Of a stretch of 64,000 bases of DNA, positions 25,844 through 37,420 are shown one piece after another. Under the pieces are notes generated by a model. The model was not told the origin of the DNA. It saw only the letters and a list, made by a program, of their open reading frames with translations, and ran no database searches. The stretch's first letter is position 1; the number at the start of each line of letters is the position of its first letter. The stretch comes from Trichaptum fuscoviolaceum. Taxonomy: Eukaryota > Basidiomycota > Agaricomycetes > Hymenochaetales > Trichaptaceae. The stretch lies in NCBI GenBank assembly GCA_910574455.1, contig CAJSYZ010000008.1, positions 1,924,707 through 1,988,706 of the forward strand, given 5' to 3'. The translations under genes and the position numbers were made by a program.

Positions 25844-26748
25844 AATGTCAGATCCAGGTTCATCGCGAACACCCTCCTCTGCGTCCCACTCCAATCGCAT
25901 AGGATTTGTGCATTTTTCGCGGCACACACTAAAGCAGCTAAAGTTTGTTCTCCCTGGTGGGCTGGTCACGTACGTACTTGGAACGCTTGCACGCCTTTGG
26001 AAGCTTGTAGAAGAAGAGAGAGGATGGGCTCGGTGAGTCTGGTACACTGTCTACAGATCGTAGATTTGTTCTGATACATCATTCGATTTCATTCCGTTTG
26101 GCGGCCTCGCTGCAGAATATCAGCTCGAACATCATTAGCATGCGGAGTCCTCACCATCGCGCTTTTCTTATACATTCTACTCGTGCCTTGGATAAAAGGT
26201 TCACGACCCAACGTGCGTTCTCATCATCTTCGTAAGCGCTGTACTTGGCGCGGCGCCTTATGCTCCACCATATCGCGGACTCCGGAAGCAATCTTCGCGA
26301 TTGGCTGTCTACAGGCTTGTATACTTCCGAGTTCTGATCTCATATTTGTTGTTTTCAGTACGCGCGATGGCGACAATCTGGAGAGCTCTCATTCGTCGTT
26401 CCGGTGAGTCTATAACGAATTCGCGATCATCCTCATTGTAGCCTCGTTGACAGTGGACCACTTGTTGCTTGTGCCGCATCTTGCATCGATCTTGCGCTAA
26501 ATCTAGGTCTTGACTGGATTGATGGTCTTCGGATGGCCTTTGTTGTCTTTCACTTTGACTCACTGGACCGATTTAGGACTTCTAAAGGGAACAATAGCAT
26601 GTACGTACTCACCATGCGTAGTTCCTAACTTACGATACTAATCTAAGCTTGTTTATCCGTGTGCCTTCCTGAACTAGCATCCGCCTTATATGCCCTGATA
26701 TTTGGGTTACTGGGCCTTGTTCCCGCACCGATGGTCAAGCGTCAGTGA
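25844..26748 (+). CDS. Small four-span membrane protein, function unknown
   Basis: Assembled from five exons with consistent phases: 25844 to about 26033, 26116-26212, about 26358-26402, 26507-26599 and 26679-26748. The product is ~165 residues. After a Ser-rich start (MSDPGSSRTPSSASH) there are hydrophobic segments LKFVLPGGLVTYVLGTLA, CGVLTIALFLYILLVPW, VVPVLTGLMVFGWPLLSF and SALYALIFGLLGLVPAP, ending MVKRQ. The four spans and the conserved-looking loop WRQSGELSF suggest a real endomembrane protein, but I do not recognise the family. It shares a 457-bp divergent promoter with the reductase gene. Confidence 0.68.
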
Positions 26749-27692
26749 TTTCATCCTACTCTCGGGTCAGTCCGGAACTTTTCCATAGCTCGGATTTTCT
26801 ATCATCATCGCTTCATTTCTCCGGCACTTTGTTCAAAAGTTATTGTGTGTTATTATCATGCACTTCCCTTCTATTAATCCAACGCTATAATTCTTCCCGT
26901 CGTAAATTTTGCTTCCCTGGAACAAGTGCCAGTGGTGGCGCGATCGTGATCGAAGCAATTGAACCTCGTCCGCGGGATAGGAACATCTGCAGGCGCTAAT
27001 CAAGGCAATATTCTCAAGAGTAATTCATTGTTGGATAGTATACTTGGAAGCCTGTCACTACAGCCTGAGTAGGATCTTTGGTTAATTATGACAAGGACTG
27101 TAAGTGGTTAGTAAGAATCACACATTTAACTATCCTGACAACAACAAGCGATGCTTTCAGGTCAGGTCTAGTCCGCGTTTGGTGTTCTACAAAGGCACAT
27201 TACTACAATGCCCTGTTATCTGTACGGCATGTGAGCGTCATGATACTAGATCAGACTCGCGATTGCTCTTCTGCTTCTGTTACTCCACGCTTTAAGTTCT
27301 GCTTGTTTGTCGTTTGAAGGAAGGCTGTGTTTCATATTCTGTTCTCGGTCCGAAGCGCGGTAACTGTGCCTATCATTCCAAGTTGCCATTGTATCTTTGT
27401 CGATCGACCCACGCACACAGCCTACTCTGTCCTCCTGTTGAACAGATGTCACGGAAACAATGTTCTGGTGGGCCTGATTATTCGCATCCATCGAAGTGGC
27501 AGTGATTTGTTCCCCTTCCATATGACTTCAAGATTGGATTGCGTTATGTTTGTTGGCTAGACTCTGTCCTCTGGATGCTGTGCTCTGATCGAGCAAAAAG
27601 GGCCAATCGTGGAGGTACAAAGACTGCTCGTCTCATACGCTGTTGCGCTTTCCTAGTACACTTAACTCGAGGAGTTCACCTACTTCTTCGAT
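26749..27692. other. Intergenic, nothing supported
   Basis: About 940 bp between the membrane-protein gene and the DUF6533 cluster. Only short ORFs (60-90 codons) on both strands with no motif and no splice pattern that extends them. Confidence 0.5.
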
Positions 27693-29473
27693 ATGAGTCC
27701 TACTATTGACGACCTTGGCTTCTTTGGGCAAGAAAATCACCAGACCAACATATCCCTGATAATCCGAGGTTGGGCATGTGTATTTGATCGTAGAGTTCTG
27801 CTGATCAACGCTTCATGCGTCATAGTAATAAGCACGACAGTCTTCTTCTACAACTTCTGTGCGTACCATTCCTTGTTCAGTTCACCAATTCCACTGATCG
27901 CGCCCCTTTTCAGGCCTCACCATAGACGATGAGGTGAAATTTCTGTTTAACGTAGATTCCCAACGTCGCTAAGCGTATGCGCATAGGTGGAACACATCTG
28001 GATACAAACCGATCACGCTTTTGCTTCACCTAATAATCATCACTCATGTCATAACAAGAAAAGGATATTGAATTGGTGCACATTGGTATATCTTGTCGTG
28101 AGTTCCAGCTCTTTTGTTGACCATGCTCGTGGGCTAAGCGCTGACTTGCCGCGGCTGTGTAGACGAAATATTTGTCGGCGATCTGCTTGATGTGAGTGTT
28201 GATCTACATGTAAACGTATAGGGTCAGACTGAATCCTTGCAGCTTTGCGCTTTCTCAAAGTACGATTTGATTTCACTGCCTGTAGGATATGGGGCTGATT
28301 GCCTTTCAGCTGGATTCAGTAGGGTTTTGAAGGAACAATCAAGTGCGCCGGATCAACTTACGATTGTGAGTATCTCATGTAATTGGTTATGCAATTGCTT
28401 ATCGTCGTCCAAATCATAGGAAATATACCTGTCAGTAAACTCTCATGTATTCACCGATTCTCGCTTATAGACTTAATGGTGGCTCTACATTCTTGCTTGC
28501 AGAGCTCGTGAGTTGAACTATTATTCTTATATAATGGTGCCTAAAACATAAGATGAAGATTTTCCAGTGGTTGTGGTGACGCACATGGGGGCTGTAGTAC
28601 TATTCTTCGCCATGAGCAAGTACTCTATCATCTCAGTTGATTGGTATGGATTAAACATCATCACTTTTTAGTTCTTCTACAGATTCGAGTTCGTGCTATT
28701 TATGCAGTCACGATGGCAAATCCAAGGATCCTGTTCCGAATGTTTTTCATACTGAATTCCATCTCGGTCGTCGCTTTTATTTTGTTAGTTGTTCTGAAGA
28801 AAGGTAAGCAATATGTCCGTACTTACGAAGTCAACATATTTACGACATGTTTCTCCTTACCTTTCGTTTTAGACACCATCGACATGCTCGGCTTAATGGA
28901 AAGTAGTACAAATGGTCGACCTTATCCTTGCAATTACACTCCACTGTTTTGGGCGCCTTTCTTTGTGAATGAGACCATCTCCTTCTTGATGATATCCTAC
29001 AAGGCATGGGAGAATCGGAAAACAGGTGACCCGTGTCAAAAAGGCTTAGGCAATACCATTGTAACGCACAACATTATTTATTATTTCATGTGAGTCTGCC
29101 GCCTTAGTCAACGAAGCTAACCACTGACCAAGGTTTAGAATAACGGTTGTATTTCTCTTCGGCCTGGGGATTACTCTGCAAGACAACATCCAAGAAAACC
29201 TCAACGTGAGCTTAATTCCGGCAATCGGCTGCTTCATTCATCTCACTTGCGTTTCAGAAGGATCAGCTTCTCCCGTATTGTCTAGACTACCTGTTGTTTT
29301 GCATTGCTATCACAGGGATACTGGCACCAAACCTATTCCTGGAACTGCGAAAGATTTATCATAATCAGACTGTTGCGCCTGAGTCATTGAAAACCCTTTC
29401 CATTGAGTTTCGTAGTCCCACGGAAGTTCCGTCTCTTCAGGTGCGAGATTCAACTTCATTTCTCTCGGATTAG
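27693..29473 (+). CDS. DUF6533-type fungal multi-span membrane protein, copy 1
   Basis: A fungal integral membrane family of unknown function. The start MSPTIDDLGFF is joined across an intron at CGAG|gttggg to ISTTVFFYNF, then LTIDDE, then VEHIWIQ; this is the family's first span with the conserved acidic DE. The middle (about 28000-28640) is not fully resolved. From 28680 the exons read RVRAIYAVTMANPRILFR, then FFVNETISFLMISYKAWENR, then TVVFLFGLGITLQDN. The last exon contains GILAPNLFLELRKIYH and ends FLSD at 29473. Intron positions match copy 3 at 31548-33154, so the two are tandem duplicates. It is likely the only intact member of the cluster. Confidence 0.7.
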
Positions 29474-30069
29474 TTACTAATACACATCGCAGAGCTACGA
29501 TGCTGTATAAATACATATTTCCCTACTATGTTATTAACAAAGGCGCCATAATCCCAAACAGTATTATCCTCGATACCCGTCCTCGACTGAACTTTTTCGC
29601 CCTTGGATCTGGGTTTATGAACATGTCTTGTCTTCAGGTTTACATGACTGACTGCGATAATCATCGACGTCAAGTCACAGCTGAGCGACCGTCCGTAGGC
29701 GTCCTTCGCCTTATATTTGATGGCCTGCACTATTTTTTAGTGGCAATGCCACATAGGGAAATCGCAAATTTCTTTTATGAGGATATTGAGGCTGACGCTC
29801 CATAATATATGCGATTCGCATATGCAGACCTTCACGGCCACCGATTTCTCCAGATACTTTTCTCGGGAAGCCTTTGCGAAGCTTTGTTAAGGATACTTGT
29901 CCAACCATTCCAAGCTGGTGGCCGATGACTACCGTTACCGATAAACAGGGAAGTTTGGGGAATAGAACCAAGCATATGCTTAATCTCGGACATCAGTATG
30001 CAATTATAAAGAGCCACACCCCTCACTGTTTCTCGCGTCCTCACTTTTCATAATGCGGACGCCTTCAAA
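29474..30069. other. Spacer between DUF6533 copies
   Basis: A 101-codon plus-strand ORF (29500-29805) and overlapping minus-strand ORFs are present, but none shows a family motif. I see no DUF6533 exons here. Confidence 0.4.
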
Positions 30070-30400
30070 CCATCGACGAGGCCATTGCATTTATTGTGGC
30101 ACAAAGACACCTGATGATTCGAGGCAACTCTTGCTAGTCTCATCACGTCTGCTAATTCGAGCATAGTCTGCTGTCGTGTCAGCTTTCTTTTGCAACCTAG
30201 GTTAGTGGTGAACCAACGATTATCGCACGCTCACACTCCTACAGTCCTCACTTCAAGAGACGAAGTAAGTTATGATATCTATACTTCTGTATGAGAAAAC
30301 AACGTACTAATGCAAACTCTGCATCAGGTCCGTTATGTTATGATGCGGTCGTTAGAAGTCATAGCCATCTTCTACCCTTCCCAGTGTTGATATTCGACCG
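30070..30400 (+). pseudogene. DUF6533 5'-end relic (copy 2)
   Basis: Only the first three exons of the family can be read. A segment ending HLMIR is followed by a gcaact donor. Then come SAVVSAFFCNL, VLTSRDE and VRYVMMRS, matching VAIVTVVLYNL, VLTLGDE and AQYVWGRS of copy 3. The first junction is out of phase by one base and a stop follows soon after (YPSQC). The downstream spans and the GILAPNLFLELRK end are missing before copy 3 begins, so this is a truncated duplicate. Confidence 0.6.
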
Positions 30401-31547
30401 CTCAGCATGATTTTGGGCATTTTGGAAGATGGGTCCGCATTTTCCTCCCCATCATACAGAGGGAGAGGAAAGGAGCCTTGCACTTTGTAGGAAGCTGTCG
30501 ATACGACAATCTGCCAGTGATAAAGGTAACTTTATTTAGTTCAAACCGGTTCGGGTCTTTCCGAGAAACTCTCGCCGGTAATACCGGTATAGCGAGGACT
30601 CGGATGGGCTCCTCTATCACTATCCAATCTGTCTGCGCTTACTTCTCTGTTTCACTTAATTCTTTAAGGCACCGCTGATGTTTGCATCCGTTCAGACTCG
30701 GCCTGATCATACAATGTTTGGTCTTGCTCTGTAGTATGTCTCCCTGCGGCATCGGTCGCTTCGCCGAGGAGTGTAATATTTACACGGCTTCGGGCATGCG
30801 GACAGCCCGCTACCGCCGGCTAATTGTGTTACTGTAGCCTTTTCATGTGAGTCTGTAACTTGTTAGCGCAATCAGGTTTCGCCGCCTTACAACAAGAAAT
30901 GATCTACTGATGCGGGTTAGCAGTCATATCTCTATAAGGCTTACAAATCTCCTTACCAAGTCAACGAAAAGAAAGTCATGTCGAGCCCGTCGAACTTTCA
31001 CGGGCTAGCTCGTTCGCGCTTGTGTTGTGAAACAAATGTTCATCAACTACGAGATGCAGGCGATGAGCGACTATTGAGTGGCGTCCATAGTACTGCGATC
31101 GTACCATTCTAACTTATACCGTCTTTTCTCGAAAGAAGACAATACTTCCTCGGTCCCAACAACAACATAGTATCGACGTTTGAGCGCCTTCACTAAACCA
31201 CATGATGGTATTGGCCAAATTGAGCATGTCAATGTAAGAGCTTATTATCCAATGCCCGAGGGGCACTGTTCTGCATCCAATAATCACTAAAATCCTTTGC
31301 AAGGTTAGTCTTGGGAATAGCACTTATCGCTTACCTACAGATTTGAACCCACATGCAATCTACAAGGGCGTTCTTAGTTGCCAGTTTTGATGGACGCCAC
31401 CATCACGTCGATCAGTCGTTTGCTGGTCTTCGCACGTAAGTCAGTCCCGAGGGTTGATTGAGTTTATCTAGGAAATCTAAGGCGTACTCATAAGGACTCG
31501 GAGGTCATGTTCCACAATCCTCAACATTTTCATCCTCGCTTTTCGAT

Positions 31548-33154
31548 ATGAACTCGGAATCATTAAATGAGCTGATCGCGGCAGCTGAAGTTATACAGAG
31601 ACAGTCTTTCATCCGAGGCATGTCGTTTGATCTCGCACCCTTTCTGTTGACTTAATTATGACTTGATTAATTAAAATAGTTGCTATTGTGACAGTCGTCT
31701 TGTATAACCTAGGTCAGTTGCAACTCGAAATCCACTATCTTCTTATCGTTCACTTACAGTCGTATAGTCCTCACTTTGGGAGACGAGGTGTGTTATAACG
31801 TCTAACAAAGGGCATCCTCTGTCGCTGAAAGACTAAAATATAGGCCCAATATGTTTGGGGGCGGTCAGGCTTTGTGGCAAGGTCTGCATCAAATTTCGCT
31901 ATTCGATTTCGCATATCTAAATTATAATTGTAAAGAACTCATTTTTATACAGTATTCTACTTCATCGTGAGTGGCTTTCTAGTATAGAGTGTGGGATTGA
32001 CGACTTTTCGTCCTACTAGACAAGGTACCTATCCGCAATCATGTTGGTGTATGTCTTGCTCCATCGAAAGACAGTATCCCTACCAGTGCTGATCTTCTTA
32101 TGAAAAAAAGTTACGTTTCAACATCTCGGAATCATGAAAAGGTTGACAACATTATCTCTTAGTGAGCGCATATATCTGAATCAACAGTATCTTTGTGCTG
32201 ATAGTTTCGTCTCTTTAACTGCACGTAGCCCGGGTGAGAAATATTTGGTTCCAATAGTTCGTAAACCCGTGAACACCTGGCTTGAACTACAAACCGTAGC
32301 CCCCTTCGGCTCTGTGGTGATATATGTTAGGGCGTGCGTCCTCTTCTGCTCTATGGGTGAGTGCTCACTTTTCTGCACAATAGCGTATGCTTAAAGTTGA
32401 AACCAGTCCTTCTGCAAATTCGCATGTATGCGCTCTTCGAGAACAGGAAGAAGCTTTTCTGGGTGCTCTTGACAGCAGATGTCACGTCAATAATTGTATC
32501 CTGTGTCTCCGCACCGACCGTAGGTAAGCCTTCTTTCGCTGTTGTCACGGTCACTGTCGATACGAGCGAGTGATGCTGATCGGACGGTCTGTAAACAGCT
32601 GCACTATTTGTCTTCGAACCCAAGAGCATCTATGAAGAAGTCATTTATGCTAATGCCCCGGACGGGTTTTCGTTAATCTACTATATTCCATTCTTTCTGT
32701 TAGAGACCATGACTTTCGTCCTCGTCCTGTACAAGTCCTGGAAGCTCCGTTATCTTTCTTGTGGAAGACGGAGTATAGTTTCTATCATGATCAAGCATGG
32801 TATTATCTACTATGTAATGTGAGTGAGCTGTGCATTGAACACATATTCTGAAGCTTATACAAAGGTGGCACGTTCAACAGAATCTTCACTGTGCATTCAG
32901 GCGGACTGTTCTACTTCAACACTACTATTTGGGCTGAGGCAAGCAGCAACGTTCTCCTTAAAGATAGACCTATTTAAGAATGATGATTCTAGATTGGACC
33001 CTATGAATTCGAATACCTACTCTTTGGCCTGTCCTTGTCGGGGATTCTAGCGCCTAATCTATTCCTTGAGCTAAGAAAGAGCTATCACGAGTCAACCTGT
33101 ACCCAAGGAATACTCACACTATCTCTACCTGTGTTCCATGAAAGTGAGGACTGA
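31548..33154 (+). CDS. DUF6533-type membrane protein, copy 3 (possibly decaying)
   Basis: The start MNSESLNELIAAAEV is followed by FIR, a probable GC-AG intron (gcatgt...aatag), VAIVTVVLYNLVLTLGDE and AQYVWGRSGF. Later exons give LQIRMYALFENRKKLFWV, then YYIPFFLLETMTFVLVLYKS, KHGIIYYV and a last exon with GILAPNLFLELRKSYH ending at 33154. The frame after AQYVWGRS does not continue cleanly (GKVCIKFRYS lies in another frame). The splice after YYV joins out of phase to the expected GLFYFNTTIW. Either small exons were missed or the gene is degenerating. Intron positions match copy 1. Confidence 0.55.
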
Positions 33155-33601
33155 GTTGCTATATTCATTGTGATGAGGACTTACATGCGCATATGTTGAT
33201 GGTGTCCACAGATCTCACGCATTGAGTAACGGAACAACATACAGTCGAGTTGAGCTGATATAGTGGCAAATACGCCCCCCCCCACCCGAACAAGAGACAC
33301 GAGAGCGCATATTCACGAGTGTCGGGAGCACTTCACCAGAGTGTATAAACTAACTGAGAATTGCACATCAAAACCATAACATAGTAAACAATGTTTTGTT
33401 ACATTACAGTCGCAGTTGTCATATAAATACAATGCAATGATTTATTTAATCAGTTAACAACTGGATGTACCGAGCAGACGGATTGACCAGCAGACGATGC
33501 TCACGAGGGCGATACACGCAAACAATAAATCCAGAACCCAATACTTGAACTCTTGAAGCATCAACACACCTTCAGAGCGAGCCTGGTAAAGGGATGGCAT
33601 G
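33155..33601. other. Spacer with poly-C tract and an unattached membrane-segment ORF
   Basis: Contains a run of nine C at about 33275-33284. On the minus strand, an open frame at 33454-33648 encodes one strong hydrophobic helix (WVLDLLFACIALVSIVCWS) ending GTSSC. It overlaps the 3' end of the gene at 33602-34718 in another frame and could be an alternative 3' exon. Confidence 0.45.
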
Positions 33602-34718
33602 CTACCAATTTTGTGGCGGCCAGTCCGGTAAGCTTTGCAAAGCGGCATTCATCGACTCGCGCACTCGATTTCTGCTAGCGAGATCACTTGATACCCGATA
33701 GCCCTCTAAGACTTCCTGCATTTGGAACGACGAGGCCGTGATCTCATCTACAAGAGAAGGTAAGGATGTGTTGCTTGTGCGGTGGCAATCATACTTGCCT
33801 ATGTGATGTTCAGCTTCTTTTTGTAACTGAATATTATGAAATGTGTGAGCCTTCGGATTAAGATCATGCAAAATTAAACGACCACTCACGCCTTTCAACC
33901 TCTGGGTTTCGACCGGTCCCAAGTAATAACCACCCTGACTTATTTTCAGATCGATTTGCCTCTTCGTCAACTCCCAGGCTGCCTTCAGGCTATCAAACGA
34001 ATTCAAAGCTTGCTTCCAACTGACATTGTCCCATTGCTCAAGTTCACGCTTGTGTGTTCGGATGTACTCTCGAGGGTGCATATTGTTGCCACTGGTGGAT
34101 GTGTTGGAGGAGGGGAAGTTAGACGATGTGGAAGTCTGAGCGAGGAGAGATATTAGAACGCTGCTTGGATACTAGTAGCTAGGTCATCCTATAAATGCGT
34201 ACTTGCAAAGGATCAAATTCCGACAAGTATTGGGTTTGTTGTTGCGGTCCTTGTTGTCCACTATAGCCGGAATATCCACCGTACTGCGAGTTCGGATACG
34301 ATTGACCGTAGCCACTATTCTGCTGCTGCTGTTGGCCATATTGTTGTGCACCGAAGCCACTTTGATACGGCAGGCCAGTCATCTGTGGGCTTATAGGGTT
34401 AGCTCCGTACCCCCCAGTGCCTGCAGCATACGGACTCGCGAGGCCCTGTTGTGGCCATCCACTTGGCGATTGCTGTTGCTGAAACTGAAACTGAGGTTGC
34501 TGCTGCTGGGTTACATATCCCTGCGAGCCATATGCTTGAGATCCTGCATACCCCGGGTATCCAGCACTACTACCGAAGCTCGGGGATGCTCCGAATGTCG
34601 GAGCAGGTGAACTGAAACCACTGCCGGTTCGCTCGAGTGTATTAATGTCTGGATATCTGTTCGAAGTATTTGTAGGGTCGTCAATGAAGGGATTGTTCGA
34701 GTACTGCGCATTGTACAT
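33602..34718 (-). CDS. Conserved fungal NPF-motif, Gln/Tyr-rich protein
   Basis: Starts MYNAQYSNNPFIDDP at 34718. The early NPF is the classic EH-domain ligand of endocytic adaptors. About 150 residues of Q/G/Y/S low complexity follow (runs such as QQQQPQFQFQQQQS), prion-like in character. An intron (gtacgc...gctcag) joins DPLQ to TSTSSNFPSS. The C-terminal ~130 residues look folded and helical: HPREYIRTHKRELEQWDNV, FDSLKAAWELTKRQIDLKI, GPVETQRLKG, then EVLEGYRVSSDLASRNR, ending LPDWPPQNW. A second in-frame 63-nt intron (gtgagt...attcag) probably follows RLKG. I do not recognise a named family. A trafficking or endocytic role is inferred from the NPF only. Confidence 0.7.
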
Positions 34719-35369
34719 CTTCGAGGTCGTGGGTTGTCGACAACTTGGTGAGAAGGGTAGACTGATGTTGAGCCTGGGAGAAGGCGGAAGCAAAATGAAA
34801 CAGATCAAGTTGGTTGCAAGCTAAGTAGAGGTTCCGTAGTTTATCTACCGCAGCGGATATCAGTAATGAGCTAGTCGGAGAAGAAGAAAAGTGTTGGCGA
34901 CAATGGTGCGCAGCCTTCTACAGCTGTGCCGGGCCAGCAGCACAGAGTGCCGGTACGGCTAAGCCAGTCTAGTAAACGATGACGTCAGCATCGCCAGTGG
35001 ACAGACCACCCCTCACAAATTTTATAATATATTTAACATGGTCTTCTTGGTAGATTAAAGTGCGTTTCACGATTAATTGGTCTTAAAAGTAGGTTCTTCA
35101 ATGCTTTAGAGCTACTTCAAAGAAATAAAACCTGCCTTCATGTTAGTACCTTTGAAAAGACTATTACTAATAAAATGTTAAAAGGTTGGAGCTTGGGAGA
35201 TTTCTATTTACCTTCATAGCTGATGCGGATCATTTTGAGCTGAAATTTTCTCTCAAGGACATCAAGCTTTTCATGGTTCAAACAAGAAAGTATGATGGTA
35301 AGGTTCAACTTCTTACGGGGCTATCCAGGCGTAAGCAATATCGTAGATATCCTAAAAGGGCAAAAACAA

Positions 35370-35765
35370 ATCACGTGCATCAGGGAAACTTCCTTTTGCT
35401 TACGGCGACTGACGCGTCCTGACGTGTCCTGATTTGGCTGGCACCTGTCTGAAGGGTCGCTACTTCGTCTGAAAATACACTGATTGCCTTATCTCACTGA
35501 AATAAGGAGTGTTTCAGGATGCAAGCCGTCTCTCAGTGCATCAGAATGCAAGTCAGGATTTCAGTGCTCAAGTGTAATACATCAGGGATTGCTTACGGCG
35601 GCTGGCGCGTCCTGAAGCTTCCTTAAATGGGTTGAAGCGTTGTCATGCCTGCCTGAAGTGTTGCCTGGCTGCCTGATGGCCTTAAAACGGCGTTTCAGGA
35701 CAAAACCAGTGCGTAAGGAGGGAAGCTGTACATCAGGTGGCAAGTCAGACTCAAGTGAGATTTAC
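35370..35765 (-). repeat. Dispersed repeat, copy B
   Basis: Reverse-complement relative of copy A at 5600-5805. It contains two versions of one boundary: catcagggaaacttccttt plus gcttacggcgactgacgcg at about 35379-35427, and catcagggattgcttacggc at about 35581-35600. The second is followed by the body matching copy A up to about 35755. Copy B is therefore either internally duplicated or two nested insertions. Noncoding. The flanking DNA (34720-35370 and 35765-36020) shows no gene. Confidence 0.68.
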
Positions 35766-36019
35766 TACTACTACCACTACTGTACTCAAGTGAACTTGGA
35801 CCTCTGTTTTGAGATTTCAAGCTACCTTCATCTTCATGACATCTTGAAAGCGACAGCAAACACCATTGACAACCTCAGTCTACAATGATCATTCAACGAG
35901 AAGCAATTCAATAATAGATACAATCACGATGCTCCTGGCAACTTTTGAAGACAAGAGCATGCACTCAACAATTTACTCAACAAGATAACACCGTTAGCAC
36001 TATTCAAACGGGCCTCAGC

Positions 36020-37065
36020 CTACTCAATATCGAGCATTGGGAAGTGATGGATTACTGTATCCGGTAAGGCCAAGGCATCTTGATTCAAGACGGAAGCAAC
36101 AGCAAACGTGCTGTGCGCGTCGATTGCCGCATCTAATAGAGCAGATGCAAGTGAGAAGATGGTCAGCCTGAGTGACAACTTGAAAAGGATAACTTACAAT
36201 GGACTTGAGCAGCCGACAGCTCAACTTCGGCCCAATTGCTCATTGTGACCAAGACATCTTTTTCGATGTTTGTCTGCAGGAGCCTGCCCGCCATCTCCTC
36301 CAGCTTTATAAACGGTTGCGGAAACTTGAACCAGAGACGGGGGTTCAGAAGCAGCTGGAGCCAAGTTGGCGTTCTTGGCCAGAAATCGGGGTAAACGAAG
36401 CGCGCCCAATCTGTCAAATCGACACAGGAGGATACGGGAATGTCAAATTTATTCCTGATGCGAGTCACATCACCTGCCAATTAGTTCAGTTATGCCGCAT
36501 AATGAGAGAAGAAATGGGATTGTTGTACCAGCGATTCCTGCTGACACTTTCCATACAGTTTCATCACCTAATAATTGTTCCAATCTTGGGGGAAGAGCAT
36601 TAAGTAGATGAGTCCGGAGGAGGAACACATGTTGCTGAAACGCGAGTTGGATGAGGTCCACGCGATATAGCTCTGGTGAGTTACTCGCCCATTCAATGTC
36701 GAGGGCAACGAAGCGTCGTTCCGGGGCATCCGGCAAGGAAGCATAGATGACGTCTACGGCATTCTCCATCGTTGCGGTGGTCAGACATACTTCAGGAACA
36801 AGAGGTCCGAGTGTATAACTGCGAAGTTGAAGAAGAGGCGTTGGCGGAACCCCCAGGTAGTCGAGGAGATGTTGCATCTGTTTGTGAAGCTGGCAAAAAG
36901 TCAGTGCAGTGATTTTGAGAGGAAATAGAAAGTAAGCACGATTTTTTGCATCCTAGATATCCTCCTTTGTGTCCAAGGAAGTCTTCGCGCGATGCGTACT
37001 CGAAGCACAGCATGGTCAATCAATAGGAGCATGTGGAGCCCCAACAGAATGTGATAAAAGTTCAT
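36020..37065 (-). CDS. DEDDy-type 3'-5' exonuclease domain protein (WRN/DnaQ-like fold)
   Basis: A nucleic-acid 3'-5' exonuclease by fold. Motif I is RFVALDIEWASN with the Asp-x-Glu pair. Motif II is SCVDLTDWARFVYPDF. Motif III is formed across the last intron as HYAAIDAHSTFAV, giving the Tyr and Asp of the DEDDy subclass. Introns: first exon (MNFYHILLGLH...RMQKI) to LHKQMQHLL; GIAG|DVTRIRNKF (donor gtacaa, acceptor ggcag); and QVH|YAAIDA. It ends FPMLDIE at 36020. The N-terminal exon is frame-compatible but unsupported by family knowledge, so translation may instead begin at MQHLLDYLG. Substrate (RNA or DNA) cannot be told. Confidence 0.75.
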
Positions 37066-37420
37066 GGCGAAGGGTTGAATGGGTGGGTGGGTGGCGGGGA
37101 GGGGCGACACCCACTCCGAGTTCACATTTATACAAAGCTCTTGCACGCATTTTTCTGATGCCTTATTCTTCTGGGAAAAGAAGAGAGGAATCTATCAGTG
37201 CATTGTACTATGGCTCGGATAAACCTCAAGCTGAACTGACAGGAGATAAGAAGGATTTCTTCTAGATGACTCGATTATGAGGCTTCTTTTCATTTTATGC
37301 ACAAACAAACAAGAAAGTGAGTCAGGTTAACTCCGAAGAAGTCGGGAAGACATAGCTCACTACACAAGAAGCTGTTTCATCAGCTCTAGAAGGCAAAGCC
37401 ACGAGTAAGCCGTCATACAA

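Noticed and set aside
34203..34610. 135-codon plus-strand frame
   Set aside because: It is the antisense of the Gln/Tyr-rich low-complexity region of the gene at 33602-34718.
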